NCBI RefSeq assembly: GCF_003313505.1
Contig: NZ_QMHO01000013.1
Coordinates: 62,001 to 126,000 of the forward strand
Direction: 5' to 3'
From: Pedobacter nanyangensis
GTDB taxonomy: Bacteria; Bacteroidota; Bacteroidia; Sphingobacteriales; Sphingobacteriaceae
DNA length: 64,000 nucleotides
In this document: positions 53,713-62,597 of the stretch, piece by piece
How positions within the stretch are numbered: the first letter of the stretch is position 1
How the letters are laid out: each line of letters opens with the position of its first letter
Notes under the pieces: generated by a model
What the model saw: the letters and a program-made list of their open reading frames with translations, nothing else
The model's database searches: none
Told to the model about the DNA's origin: nothing
Made by a program: the position numbers and the translations under genes

Positions 53713-54033
53713 TTAAGTATTACTCACAAATTCATCAAATTCATCTGACAGTTTTTGATTAATCCATTGATTTAAAAAAGGTCTTTTTTCACTCTGACCT
53801 ATAAGGCAAAGGAAAAAATATATTTCACTATTCATGGCTATTCTAAAACGAAGGCTTAGAGAGTCTATGTCAGAAAATGGGTGGTCAAAAATAATTGTCG
53901 TTGCTACAGGCATATGAAAATTTTCACATTCTAACCCCTTTAGAGCATTAACAATTTTCTCACGAAAATAATTCGGGTCTTTTTTATATTTCTCGCTGTC
54001 TACAGCATCATAAGTCAAACAATAAGTTCTCAT
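53713..54033 (-). CDS. Unknown protein with a ferredoxin-like pattern
   Basis: A 106-residue protein beginning MRTYCLTYDAVDSEKYKK. Predicted by eye to alternate beta-alpha-beta-beta-alpha-beta, like Cas2 or other ferredoxin-fold proteins, but no catalytic signature is certain and no Cas genes or repeats are nearby. It is on the same strand as, and 104 bases downstream of, the TOPRIM gene. Function unknown. Confidence 0.55.
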   Translation of the reverse strand: MRTYCLTYDAVDSEKYKKDPNYFREKIVNALKGLECENFHMPVATTIIFDHPFSDIDSLSLRFRIAMNSEIYFFLCLIGQSEKRPFLNQWINQKLSDEFDEFVSNT

Positions 54034-54041
54034 AGTTATAT

Positions 54042-54120
54042 TTGGGGATTGCGTTATTAATATACCACAAGATAGTAATTTTATTTTCTATTTATTGGGT
54101 GCGTTAATGAAAGTACCACC
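54042..54120. repeat. Imperfect direct repeat upstream of the 106-residue gene
   Basis: TTGGGGATTGCGTTATTAATATACCAC (54042-54068, 20 bases of it: TTGGGGATTGCGTTATTAAT) resembles ATTGGGTGCGTTAATGAAAG (from 54094) followed by TACCACC. The pair lies about 52 bases apart and may be regulatory or an insertion boundary. Confidence 0.3.
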
Positions 54121-54137
54121 ACCGAAAAAATAATTTT

Positions 54138-54749
54138 CTAAACTTGGATATGTAATTTTAAAAACTCAATTAAAGGGTTTAATTGAGCTGAATTAAAATC
54201 CCAAATATCATCTTTTGAATAACCCCATTCTTTTCTTTTATGTGCGTTTTTAAATTCTTTAGGAGTTAGCACCGCCTCAGCATATGCAAATATTTTAGCT
54301 TTTTGAGCAGGTAATGTATATATAACACCTTTGTCCTCACCCTTGTTTCTTATGCATTCCAAATAGCTGTTAAAACATTCTATTACATCTGCATGATTTG
54401 GATTAACTATACTTTCAAGTAGATTTTCAAACATCCCATCATCTAGATGGTTTGGGAATAAAAAAAACTCAAATTCAATCCCCAATCTAGCCTTCTCTGC
54501 AACTAAAAAATCAAATCTTGTTTGAAATCCTCCATTATTGTCCGCACTATCAGCATCAAAAATGACAAGATTTAATTTTCCAAGGTCATTGTTTTCTTGA
54601 AACTTAGGTAGGTTTAATTCCAAGGAGGTATAGCCATTAGTATCTAAGAGTTCGATTTTATTAAGCTGCTCTTCTCCAAAATGCCGTTTTATAAGCTCTG
54701 CCACGAACGGTTTGTCCCACCGACCTTCAGTGAAAATAGTCATAACCAT
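54138..54749 (-). CDS. TOPRIM-domain protein, DUF3226-like
   Basis: A 203-residue protein matching the TOPRIM-like DUF3226 layout. The catalytic Glu is in FTEGRWDKPF (E8) and the Asp pair in VIFDADSADNN (D65, D67), with the later FLFPNHLDDGMFENLLESI fitting the third strand and the LExxL-type helix. TOPRIM proteins in this arrangement are nickases or nucleases (OLD, AriB, GajA, RloB). Its ATG overlaps the ATPase stop by one base (TAATG), so the two are translationally coupled. A start three codons later (MTIFTEGR) is possible. Confidence 0.8.
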   Translation of the reverse strand: MVMTIFTEGRWDKPFVAELIKRHFGEEQLNKIELLDTNGYTSLELNLPKFQENNDLGKLNLVIFDADSADNNGGFQTRFDFLVAEKARLGIEFEFFLFPNHLDDGMFENLLESIVNPNHADVIECFNSYLECIRNKGEDKGVIYTLPAQKAKIFAYAEAVLTPKEFKNAHKRKEWGYSKDDIWDFNSAQLNPLIEFLKLHIQV

Positions 54750-55831
54750 TATCTTATTTCAACTTCTTGTTGAATGGCGTTATTTAATTTATCATAGTCA
54801 TAAATGTAGCTCTTCAAATTGCAATCTGGCAGTTTTCTAATAGTATAACTTCTTATTTCATTTTGAAATTTGACAAAATCATCTTCTTGTAATACTTGTT
54901 GTAAGTACTCTAAAGATTCATAGTGATGGGTTGTCAAAAACACTTGTACGTTTTTTTCCGTTGCCGAAAGCAAAATAGCTTTCCATAAATTTTTTAGTGC
55001 TGTAAAGTGGAGTCCATTAGAAAATTCATCAATTAATACAACGCCACCATCTGCATCAAGTATCGCTAAAAGAATTGCTAGAAGTTTAATAACACCTTCG
55101 CCCAATAGGTTTAAAGGATATCTCTTTCCAAATCCAGTATCACACAAAATGATTCCATTTGCACCTAGGGTAATACCTTTTATTGAAGAGTCAACTAATT
55201 TTAGAACGTCAATAACTTTATTCTCTTGTTTGTTTACAATAAGTCTGTCAAGTTTAGGCACTAAAGAAGTCATTTGGGTATTTCCTGTTACAATTATACC
55301 CTTATTAACTTCTGGAGTTTTTGATGGTGTAAGCCTATACTGATTTAAAGCTTCCAATTCTATTGTAGCTGCCGATGTTTCTCTTTTTGCATGTTTCTTC
55401 TTTAAATCGTAAGTCAATTTTAGACCACTTATAGGTATCTTATCATAGTCAGTAGTAGTAGATGACGAATTTAATTTTTCGATTAATTGGGTTTGAGAAT
55501 TTGAATTATAAACTTTTGATGAATTAGGAGTTATAATTAAGCCTTTCTCAATATCATCATAGTAGGTTTTTATATTTACTTCATTATTATAATTCAATTC
55601 ATAAAATAAAAATCTAAAATCATCTGCTTCAGTATGAAGCAGGTTTCTAAAATTATCTAATATAACGGGAATCCTCGGGTTTTGAGAACCTAAGGAAATA
55701 AAGATAGCTTCTAAAATAGATGTTTTGCCTGCATTGTTCTTACCAAGGAAAACGTTTACCAATTTCAAATCGTCAATTTCAAGGTGTTTAATTCCCCTAA
55801 AATTGGTAATCTCTAATTTTCTTAATTCCAT
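54749..55831 (-). CDS. AAA/ABC-type ATPase of the RecF/OLD class (AAA_15/AAA_21)
   Basis: A 360-residue cytoplasmic ATPase. Walker A is GKNNAGKTS (residues 30-38); the ABC-signature-like region is NLLGEGVIKLLAI (about 241-253); Walker B is VVLIDEFSNGLH (264-275); the switch His is in FLTTHHYESL (298-307). No coiled-coil arm large enough for SMC proteins is present. Paired with a separate TOPRIM gene, it resembles PARIS (AriA/AriB) or RloA/RloB rather than the single-chain OLD or GajA. The DNA is among the most A+T-rich in the window (8 G+C of 60 at 55561-55620). Confidence 0.85.
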   Translation of the reverse strand: MELRKLEITNFRGIKHLEIDDLKLVNVFLGKNNAGKTSILEAIFISLGSQNPRIPVILDNFRNLLHTEADDFRFLFYELNYNNEVNIKTYYDDIEKGLIITPNSSKVYNSNSQTQLIEKLNSSSTTTDYDKIPISGLKLTYDLKKKHAKRETSAATIELEALNQYRLTPSKTPEVNKGIIVTGNTQMTSLVPKLDRLIVNKQENKVIDVLKLVDSSIKGITLGANGIILCDTGFGKRYPLNLLGEGVIKLLAILLAILDADGGVVLIDEFSNGLHFTALKNLWKAILLSATEKNVQVFLTTHHYESLEYLQQVLQEDDFVKFQNEIRSYTIRKLPDCNLKSYIYDYDKLNNAIQQEVEIR

Positions 55832-56164
55832 TATATTCTTGTGATATACTATTCTTTTTACAAATATATCTATTTAAGATTGACATGTTAAAGTTTATAT
55901 TTACTATCTGACATCATTTTAGTTTAAAAAAAATACCTCATAATATTTGGTGTAAAGAAATATATCATTGCCTGGTTTTTTTATAATCATGTCGTCCTTG
56001 TCTTTCCTAAAAAAACGGAATGAACCACATTGGCACGTAGCAAGCCCAATGGCGTTACAATTGTTAGGTTTAACTTCTTTGCTTTTCAAGTTGCTTTGTA
56101 GGCGCTGCTTTGGCCCCCCGGGAACTTTTAATGCCAGCGGCAAACTGCGAATTTTGTTGCCATA
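55832..56164. other. Gene-free region with possible remnant of a transposable or coding sequence
   Basis: About 330 bases between the ATPase and the efflux operon. Its second half (55990-56160) is higher in G+C than the ATPase region and contains GTTAGGTTTAACTTC, a 15-base word also at 17157-17171, and the odd run GGCCCCCCGGG. Open frames here of 65-74 codons on both strands do not look like proteins I know. No repeat or terminal inverted repeat was identified. Confidence 0.35.
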
Positions 56165-56199
56165 AAGAAGCCCCTTTAATTGGTAAAACTAAAGGGGCT
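56165..56199 (-). terminator. Terminator of the efflux operon
   Basis: AGCCCCTTTA (56169-56178) and TAAAGGGGCT (56190-56199) form a perfect 10-bp stem; on the minus strand it is followed by TCTTTATG. It closes the RND gene. Confidence 0.7.
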
Positions 56200-56225
56200 G
56201 GGTTTATTGTGTGTTGGGAAAAATT

Positions 56226-59200
56226 CTAATGATGCATATCGTACTCGTGTACATCCTTATGGTCATAAGCTTCAACCATCAATTCTTCAATAGGCTTTCC
56301 TTTTTTATCAAGGCCAAATTTGTGCAGGATATTATCTACCCAAAGGTACATTACCGGTACAATAATTAAGGTTAAGAATAGCGAACTGATCAAGCCCCCA
56401 ATAATTACCCAAGCCAAGCCATTTTTCCATTCGGCACCTGCGCCACTGGCAATTGCGATAGGGAGCATACCAATTACCATGGCAATAGTTGTCATCAAAA
56501 TTGGGCGTAAACGGGCATGGTTGGCAAGTACTAGAGCCTCGCGGGTTGATTTGCCTTCGGCTTTCATCTGGTTGGTAAAGTCAACCAGGATGATTGCATT
56601 TTTGGCTACCAAACCAATCAACATAATTAAACCTAAAATGGTGAAAATACCTAAGTTGTTATTGGTTAGGGCCAGTGCAAGGAATGCTCCAATTACCGCT
56701 AAAGGAATAGAGAACATTACCACAAATGGATATACAAAGCTATCGTATAGGGCTACCATAATGAGGTACACCAAAATAATCGAAGCGAGCAAGGCTATAC
56801 CAAGGGTACCGAAACCTTCGTCCTGGTTTTCTTGGTCGCCGGCCCAGGTGTAGCTTACGCCAAGCGGACGATGTAGTTTTCCTTCTTCTTCCTGCTTGAT
56901 CAGCTGAGCTTTAAAATCATCAACAATAGTACCCGTAGGGCGGCCAATGGACTGTGCCTTAAGCGTAACCGAGGTAGTTCTGTTTAAGCGTTCCAACTGC
57001 GATGGCCCAGAGCCTTCGGTAATTTCGGCAAACTGCATCAGTTTAATCTGTTGGCCCTTGTCGTTGGTAAAAGTCAAGTTGCGTACGTCGTCAATGTCCT
57101 TTTTGTCAAAATCTTGGAATTGAACGTTGATGTCATATTCGTACTGTCCTTTTCGATATTGGGCATCGGTATTACCAGCAAAAGCATATTGCATGGTAGC
57201 ACCTACGGTTTGTAGGTTTAGGCCCAGGGCGGCCATTTTATCGCGGTCAACTTTTACGTTGATTTCTGGCGTACCTTTTTCTACAGATAATTTAGTTTCC
57301 GCTGCCCCTGGAATTTTATCTAAAATAGCTTTTGCTTTTTCTGCATAATACATGGCGCTATCCAGCTCAGGACCCATTACCACCATTTGGATATTGGCAT
57401 TTTCAGCGGTACCCATAATGGAAATGTTGATGGTTTTAATGTTGGCTCCAACCAACAGCTTGGTCAATTCCCTGGAATAGGTTTTAGAAAGATAATCTGT
57501 TTCTGTGCCAGGCCTCAACTTCCTGTCTACCAGTTTTACATTGATCTCTGCTTTATAGGCAGTAGCCTGTGTACTACCCATATCACCAGATGCCTGGCCA
57601 ACGGTAGTAATCATTTGCTCAATTTCAGGTTTTTTGCTCAAATAGTTCTCCGCACGCAAAGCATACTGGTTGGTTAGTTCCAGCGAAGCATCTTTGGGAA
57701 GCTCAATCTGAACCAAAAACTCACCCTTATCTGATTTAGGGAAAAATTCAAAACCGATGTATTTGCCGGCAAATAGCCCACAAGAACTGATCAAAAGCAT
57801 GAATACCCCAATTAAGGTAATGGCTTTATGGTTAAGTGCCCAATTGAGGATGCCCGTAATCCAGCGGGTGAAACTGGCCAATTGTTTTTCGAACCATAAA
57901 ATGAAACGGCCGAAAGCATTTTTACCTTCGATACGTTCTAGCTTACCGAAACGGGAGAATAATAAAGGCACAATGGTAAAGGAAGCAACCAATGATAGGA
58001 GCGTGGCAATAATTACTACGATACAGAACTGGCGCAAAATATCAGATACCAAGCCTGTACTTACAGAAATAGGGAAAAATACCACCACAATTACAAACGT
58101 GATGGAAATTACCGTAAAGCCAATTTCCTGGGTAGCATCAAAAGCCGCCCGTACTTTGTTTTTGCCCATTTCCATGTGGCGCTGGATGTTTTCGATCACA
58201 ACAATGGCGTCATCCACCAGGATGCCCACTACCAACGACAAGCCCAGTAACGACATTAAGTTTAGCGTAAAACCAAACAGTTCGATACCAATAAAAGTTG
58301 CGATTAGCGATGCCGGAATGGATACCATTACGAAGATGGCATTTCTTAGGCTATGCAAAAAGAACAACATCACAAAAGCTACCAACACTACGGCAATCAT
58401 CAAATCGTGTATTACGGCATCGGCCGAATCCAGGGTGTAAACCGAGTTGTCGTTCACGATCTTCAAATGCAGGCCGTTTATTTTTTCATATTCCGCATTT
58501 ACTTTGGCAATGTTCTTTTGGATGCCTTCACTTACCGTTACGGCATTGGCATCACTTTGTTTTACCACGCTTAAGGTTAAAGCGGTAGAGCGGTCGATAC
58601 GAGCAATTTTCTCCGCTTCTTTGGAGGTTTCCTGTACATCGGCAACATCTGATAAACGTACCTGTGTGCCTGTGCCAGTGGTGGTTAGTACCAGGTTTCT
58701 AAGCTCGTCAAGGTTCTTGAATTTACCTGATAAACGTACCAAGATATCCTGTCCCTTAGATTTTACACTGCCCGTAGGAAAATCTAGATTTGAAGCCATG
58801 ATAGCCTGCTGTATCTGCAATATACTAAGGTTGTAGCCTTTTAATTTAGTTGCATCAACACCTACTTTTACTTCGCGTTCAGACCCCCCGATGATATTCA
58901 CTTGGGCCACACCCGCCACACGGGAAATGTCTGGAGAGATTTTTTGGTCAATTAAGTCGTATAAATCGATATCTGATAAGTTTGCCGTTGAAGATATGGT
59001 GATAATGGGCATATCGTCTAAGGAGAACTTGCTCAATGACGGCGTTTTTACATCCTCCGGTAAATCAGATAAAATGGCGTTTACCTTACGCTGTGCATCA
59101 TTTAACGAGTAATCTACGTTTGCCGTGGCCGTTAAGGTGATGGTAACGATAGATACCCCTTCCAAAGATGTGGAGTTGATTTTCTTGACATTTTCCATCG

Positions 59201-59417
59201 AGGATACTGCATCCTCAATTTTTTTCGTAACTGTGTTTTCTACCTCACTTGGCGACGCTCCGGGGTAAACCGTTTGTACGGAAACTACATTGGAAGAGAA
59301 TTTTGGAATTAATTCGTAGCCTAATGAGAAATAACTAAGCAAGCCCAATAATGTAAGTGCGGTAAACACCACAATTACCAATGAGGGTCTTTTGATTGAT
59401 ATTTCTGCTATTTTCAT
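56226..59417 (-). CDS. RND efflux transporter, inner membrane subunit (HAE1/AcrB type)
   Basis: Proton-driven exporter of 1063 residues: first TM helix (about 10-32), periplasmic porter domain, TM bundle (about 340-560), second porter domain and a second TM bundle. TM4 carries the proton-relay Asp pair in GILVDDAIVVIENIQRHME. N-terminal YPGASPSEVENTVTKKIEDAV is typical of the family. The C-terminus has an acidic/His-rich tail (DHKDVHEYDMHH). Together with the adaptor and TolC-like genes, 29-32 bases apart, it makes a full tripartite pump. Substrate unknown (solvents, drugs or metabolites). Confidence 0.95.
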   Translation of the reverse strand: MKIAEISIKRPSLVIVVFTALTLLGLLSYFSLGYELIPKFSSNVVSVQTVYPGASPSEVENTVTKKIEDAVSSMENVKKINSTSLEGVSIVTITLTATANVDYSLNDAQRKVNAILSDLPEDVKTPSLSKFSLDDMPIITISSTANLSDIDLYDLIDQKISPDISRVAGVAQVNIIGGSEREVKVGVDATKLKGYNLSILQIQQAIMASNLDFPTGSVKSKGQDILVRLSGKFKNLDELRNLVLTTTGTGTQVRLSDVADVQETSKEAEKIARIDRSTALTLSVVKQSDANAVTVSEGIQKNIAKVNAEYEKINGLHLKIVNDNSVYTLDSADAVIHDLMIAVVLVAFVMLFFLHSLRNAIFVMVSIPASLIATFIGIELFGFTLNLMSLLGLSLVVGILVDDAIVVIENIQRHMEMGKNKVRAAFDATQEIGFTVISITFVIVVVFFPISVSTGLVSDILRQFCIVVIIATLLSLVASFTIVPLLFSRFGKLERIEGKNAFGRFILWFEKQLASFTRWITGILNWALNHKAITLIGVFMLLISSCGLFAGKYIGFEFFPKSDKGEFLVQIELPKDASLELTNQYALRAENYLSKKPEIEQMITTVGQASGDMGSTQATAYKAEINVKLVDRKLRPGTETDYLSKTYSRELTKLLVGANIKTINISIMGTAENANIQMVVMGPELDSAMYYAEKAKAILDKIPGAAETKLSVEKGTPEINVKVDRDKMAALGLNLQTVGATMQYAFAGNTDAQYRKGQYEYDINVQFQDFDKKDIDDVRNLTFTNDKGQQIKLMQFAEITEGSGPSQLERLNRTTSVTLKAQSIGRPTGTIVDDFKAQLIKQEEEGKLHRPLGVSYTWAGDQENQDEGFGTLGIALLASIILVYLIMVALYDSFVYPFVVMFSIPLAVIGAFLALALTNNNLGIFTILGLIMLIGLVAKNAIILVDFTNQMKAEGKSTREALVLANHARLRPILMTTIAMVIGMLPIAIASGAGAEWKNGLAWVIIGGLISSLFLTLIIVPVMYLWVDNILHKFGLDKKGKPIEELMVEAYDHKDVHEYDMHH

Positions 59418-59446
59418 TTTATATTCTTCTGCTTTTGAAAAGGGAA

Positions 59447-60511
59447 TTATTTAATAACACTTACTGGCGTGCCATCAACCAGGTTGATTTGTCCACTGGT
59501 AATTACGGTTTCACCTTCGTTCAATCCGCTTAAAATCTCTACTTGGTCGCCCAAAATACGTCCGGCAACCACGTTCCTGATTTTAGCTTTGTTGCTTTGC
59601 TTGTCGTACATAAACACTTGATTGCTGTTTACACTACCTACAAACGAGGTACGAGGAACCAAGATGCTTGCAGCTTGAGTAGGGAAATCAAAAACAGCAG
59701 TTCCGTACATTCCCGCTTTAAGCGAGTTTTTAATGTTGTTGGTTACTTCAATTTCGATAGGGAAATTTAACGATGCATCAGCTTTAGCGGCAATAAAAGA
59801 TATTTTTCCCGAAAATTTATCATCAGGGAAAACAGAAGAACGGATGGCCACTTTGTCGCCAATTTTTAAGTTGGCCACCTGGTTTTCGTTGATATTCACC
59901 TTCAGTTTCAGTTTTGAGATATCAACCAGTTCAAACAATTGTGTTCCCGGAGCAACTACGGCACCTACTTCAATTAGCTTTTTGTTAACCACGCCATTAA
60001 TAGACGATCTGATGTTGGCATCATTAAACTTGCGCTGTTGTTGTTGTAAGCGTAACTTGGCATTTTCTGCGGCAAGCCTAACTTCGTCAAGCTTTTGTTG
60101 GGTTACACCGCCAGTTTTAAAAGAACTTTCATGGCGGGCCAAATCTTTCAGCGCATTTTGGTAGGTGGCTTCGGCCGTTTCCTTATCGGTGTTTAAAATT
60201 TCGGCATCAATGCGTGCCAAAACTGTACCTACACTTACCCTGCTTCCTTCTTCTACGTATATTTTGCTTACACGTCCGCTGTTTTCTGCCGAGAACATTA
60301 GCTCTTGATTTGGAGCAAAAGTTCCATTGGCATTAAAGTCCAACTCTGGAACTGTTTTTTTAACCTCTGCGATATTTACGGCGATAGCGCCATTACCTTT
60401 TGCAATAAAATCGGTTTTTTCCTGATTTTTCTTCTTATTGCTGGATAGTATAAAAGCAATAGCGCCTATTGCTACAACTAATACGACAATGATGGTTATT
60501 ACTCTTTTCAT
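59447..60511 (-). CDS. RND periplasmic adaptor (HlyD/MFP family)
   Basis: A 354-residue adaptor linking the RND pump to the TolC-like channel. An N-terminal anchor helix (about 4-22) is followed by the lipoyl half-motif ENSGRVSKIYVEEGSRVSVG (about 79-98), a coiled-coil hairpin (about 110-165) and the second lipoyl half INGVVNKKLIEVGAVVAPG; the C-terminal beta domains end at IK. Absence of a lipobox means it is anchored by the N-terminal helix. Confidence 0.92.
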   Translation of the reverse strand: MKRVITIIVVLVVAIGAIAFILSSNKKKNQEKTDFIAKGNGAIAVNIAEVKKTVPELDFNANGTFAPNQELMFSAENSGRVSKIYVEEGSRVSVGTVLARIDAEILNTDKETAEATYQNALKDLARHESSFKTGGVTQQKLDEVRLAAENAKLRLQQQQRKFNDANIRSSINGVVNKKLIEVGAVVAPGTQLFELVDISKLKLKVNINENQVANLKIGDKVAIRSSVFPDDKFSGKISFIAAKADASLNFPIEIEVTNNIKNSLKAGMYGTAVFDFPTQAASILVPRTSFVGSVNSNQVFMYDKQSNKAKIRNVVAGRILGDQVEILSGLNEGETVITSGQINLVDGTPVSVIK

Positions 60512-60543
60512 TTTATCTGATATTATTTCTTCTGTATTTTGGT

Positions 60544-61884
60544 TTATTGTACTAAGGTTCTAAGATCTCCCTTGGCTTTAATCAACTGTATTTCGGCAAT
60601 TTTATATTTCAACAAAGCTTCTGTATAACTATTTTGGGCCTCAGTAAGTGAATCTTCTGTTTCCAGTAGATCGGTTAGGGTAGCAAGCCCATTATTGTAG
60701 TTGTTTTGTGTGCTCTGGTAAATTTCCTGTGCCAATTCGGCATTTTTGCGTTGGTAATTAATCGTACTTAAGCTGTTCTTCAGCTCAATTTTAGCATTCT
60801 CGTAAGCCAGGTTCAGCTCATTGGTTTTTTCAATCCTATCTTGTTTCAGCTTGTCGATATCAACATTGGCCTGGCGTACTTTTGACCGAGTGAGGAAGCC
60901 ATTGAAAATGGGGATTTTAAGCGATAGCCCAACTGCCGATGCACCAAAGCCAATTGCTGCTCTGTTGGAATTCAAAAAGTCGAAACTGTCGCTTTGGCTG
61001 GAATAGGTGTAGTTACCGGTTAAGGATAAGCTGGGGTAATATTCAGCCAAATAAGCTTTGCGCTGTAAGGCGTACAGCTTGTCCTGGTTGTTCAAAAGCT
61101 TAATCTCCGTTCTGTTGGCCAAACCAACAGTGTCTGTAAATACAGGTAATTGTCTAACCTCGGTTAATTCGCTGTTTGGTAGGGTAATCGGATTTGCTAC
61201 CGACATCCCCATCGCAAATTTTAATTGGTTTTCTTGTTGGGTTATGGCGTTAATGGTTTGTATGCGTTTGCTTTCCAAATTGGTCAACTTCACTTTAATA
61301 CGATCTACATCGATTTTTTTTGCCAAACCATTTTCAAACTGACTTGCAGTAACTTTTTCTACCACTTTAACATTTTTAATGTTGGTTTCAACCACTCCAA
61401 GCTGTTGCTTGTTTACCAATACTTGATAATAGGTATTGGCCACCAACTCTATAATTTGCTCTTCGGTAAGCTGAGCGGTGAGGTTATAAAATTCTTCGCT
61501 AGACCTAGCTGCTTGCAAACCTGTAAATACCGTTTGGTTAAACAATTGTTGCGAAAGCTGAACACCAGCACTAGAGTTCCAGTTTTGTCCCATCTTAATG
61601 GCTTGTGTTTGGCCGCCAAAGTTGGCCACTAATTGCCCGATGATAGGGTTGTAGGTGAGGCCTGCGGTACCGGTAATTTGGGGCAGGGCCTGGGCCCGCA
61701 CTTCCTGTACCTTGTATTTTCCTCCTTCAATGTCTAATCTAGCCTTGCGAACTTTTACATTATTGTCGAGTGCATATTTCAGTGCATCCTTTAATGTGAT
61801 GGGTTGCTGTGCAACGGTTAATGCTGGTAAACCGAAACTGACCGCAAGCAGTAACATCAGTTTTACCGTTTTTATTCTTAGCAT
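60544..61884 (-). CDS. TolC-family outer membrane channel
   Basis: A 446-residue channel with a signal peptide (1-25, ending TVAQ). The two halves of the protein repeat the TolC pattern of long helices with barrel strands (ALKYALDNNVKVRKARLDIE near residue 30; RSKVRQANVDIDKLKQDRIE near 310). It is the first structural gene after tetR. Completes the tripartite efflux system. Confidence 0.92.
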   Translation of the reverse strand: MLRIKTVKLMLLLAVSFGLPALTVAQQPITLKDALKYALDNNVKVRKARLDIEGGKYKVQEVRAQALPQITGTAGLTYNPIIGQLVANFGGQTQAIKMGQNWNSSAGVQLSQQLFNQTVFTGLQAARSSEEFYNLTAQLTEEQIIELVANTYYQVLVNKQQLGVVETNIKNVKVVEKVTASQFENGLAKKIDVDRIKVKLTNLESKRIQTINAITQQENQLKFAMGMSVANPITLPNSELTEVRQLPVFTDTVGLANRTEIKLLNNQDKLYALQRKAYLAEYYPSLSLTGNYTYSSQSDSFDFLNSNRAAIGFGASAVGLSLKIPIFNGFLTRSKVRQANVDIDKLKQDRIEKTNELNLAYENAKIELKNSLSTINYQRKNAELAQEIYQSTQNNYNNGLATLTDLLETEDSLTEAQNSYTEALLKYKIAEIQLIKAKGDLRTLVQ

Positions 61885-61923
61885 AGTTGAATTATTTATT
61901 TTTTTGGGTGAATTTTATATTTA

Positions 61924-62562
61924 TTAATTGTTTTTGGCCATTTCTTTTTTGGCAGCTAACGCTTGATCGTATTTATGGATTAATTTAAGTCCTTCATTGT
62001 TACAAATTCCGTATAAAAAATGTCGGGTTATTTCAACCATAATACTAGCCAGGCTATGTTTTTTGGTGTCGTAATGCCCATTTTGCGTAAAAACAACATC
62101 TACCTGGTCCAGTCTCATTCTGGTAATGATTTCCAGGTTCAGGTCCTTACGGTACAAACCTTCGGCAATACCCCTTTCCAGATTTTCCATCACCTTTTTG
62201 CCAATTTCCTTTTCCTTGAACGACATAAAGTTCAGCCAAGCTTCCTGATGGTATTTCTGCAGGTCGTAAAAAAGCATAGGGTTCATCGTTTCCAAAAAAA
62301 AGTCCATGTCCTGCATGCTGAAAAAAACTTCCTCCACTGCATTCTCCGACTCTTGGGAGCATTTGTTCATCTGCAGATCCTGGTTTACAATCCTATCGTG
62401 AATCAGAATGTTGATGAGTTCGTTCTTGTCCTTAAAGTTCTGGTAAATAGTTTTCTTGGATATGCCCAAATGCTTGGCGATATCGTCCATGGTTACACTT
62501 TTAAAACCATATTGACAAAAAAGGTTATCGGCACCGTTAATGATATAATCTTTTATTTCCAA
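61924..62562 (-). CDS. TetR/AcrR-family repressor of the efflux operon
   Basis: A 212-residue regulator. N-terminal HTH (about 18-55) is GFKSVTMDDIAKHLGISKKT and YQNFKDKNELINILIHD follows; the C-terminal ligand domain is helical. It lies 39 bases upstream of the TolC-like gene on the same strand, so it is probably the first gene of the same operon and represses it. A palindromic operator with its own -7 box sits just upstream (62589-62625). Confidence 0.9.
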   Translation of the reverse strand: MEIKDYIINGADNLFCQYGFKSVTMDDIAKHLGISKKTIYQNFKDKNELINILIHDRIVNQDLQMNKCSQESENAVEEVFFSMQDMDFFLETMNPMLFYDLQKYHQEAWLNFMSFKEKEIGKKVMENLERGIAEGLYRKDLNLEIITRMRLDQVDVVFTQNGHYDTKKHSLASIMVEITRHFLYGICNNEGLKLIHKYDQALAAKKEMAKNN

Positions 62563-62588
62563 TTTAATCCCCTTTCAAAAATCCGCTG

Positions 62589-62596
62589 CAAAACTA
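62589..62596 (-). promoter_or_regulatory. -7 box of the tetR-efflux operon
   Basis: On the minus strand TAGTTTTG matches TAnnTTTG, with the predicted start near 62583, about 20 bases before the tetR ATG. Confidence 0.5.
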
Positions 62597-62597
62597 T

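Noticed and set aside
53713..54033. Calling the 106-residue gene cas2
   Set aside because: No CRISPR repeats or other cas genes are present; the likeness is only in strand order.
54138..55831. Calling the ATPase-TOPRIM pair Gabija, PARIS or a plain OLD nuclease
   Set aside because: Gabija needs a fused ATPase-TOPRIM plus a UvrD-like helicase, which is absent. OLD is a single chain. The PARIS TOPRIM partner belongs to a different family as far as I can judge, so no name was assigned.
55919..56165. Open frames of 65-74 codons on both strands in the gap between ATPase and efflux genes
   Set aside because: Neither looks like a protein I know; they overlap each other and contain the shared intergenic word. 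I kept the region as an unassigned gap.
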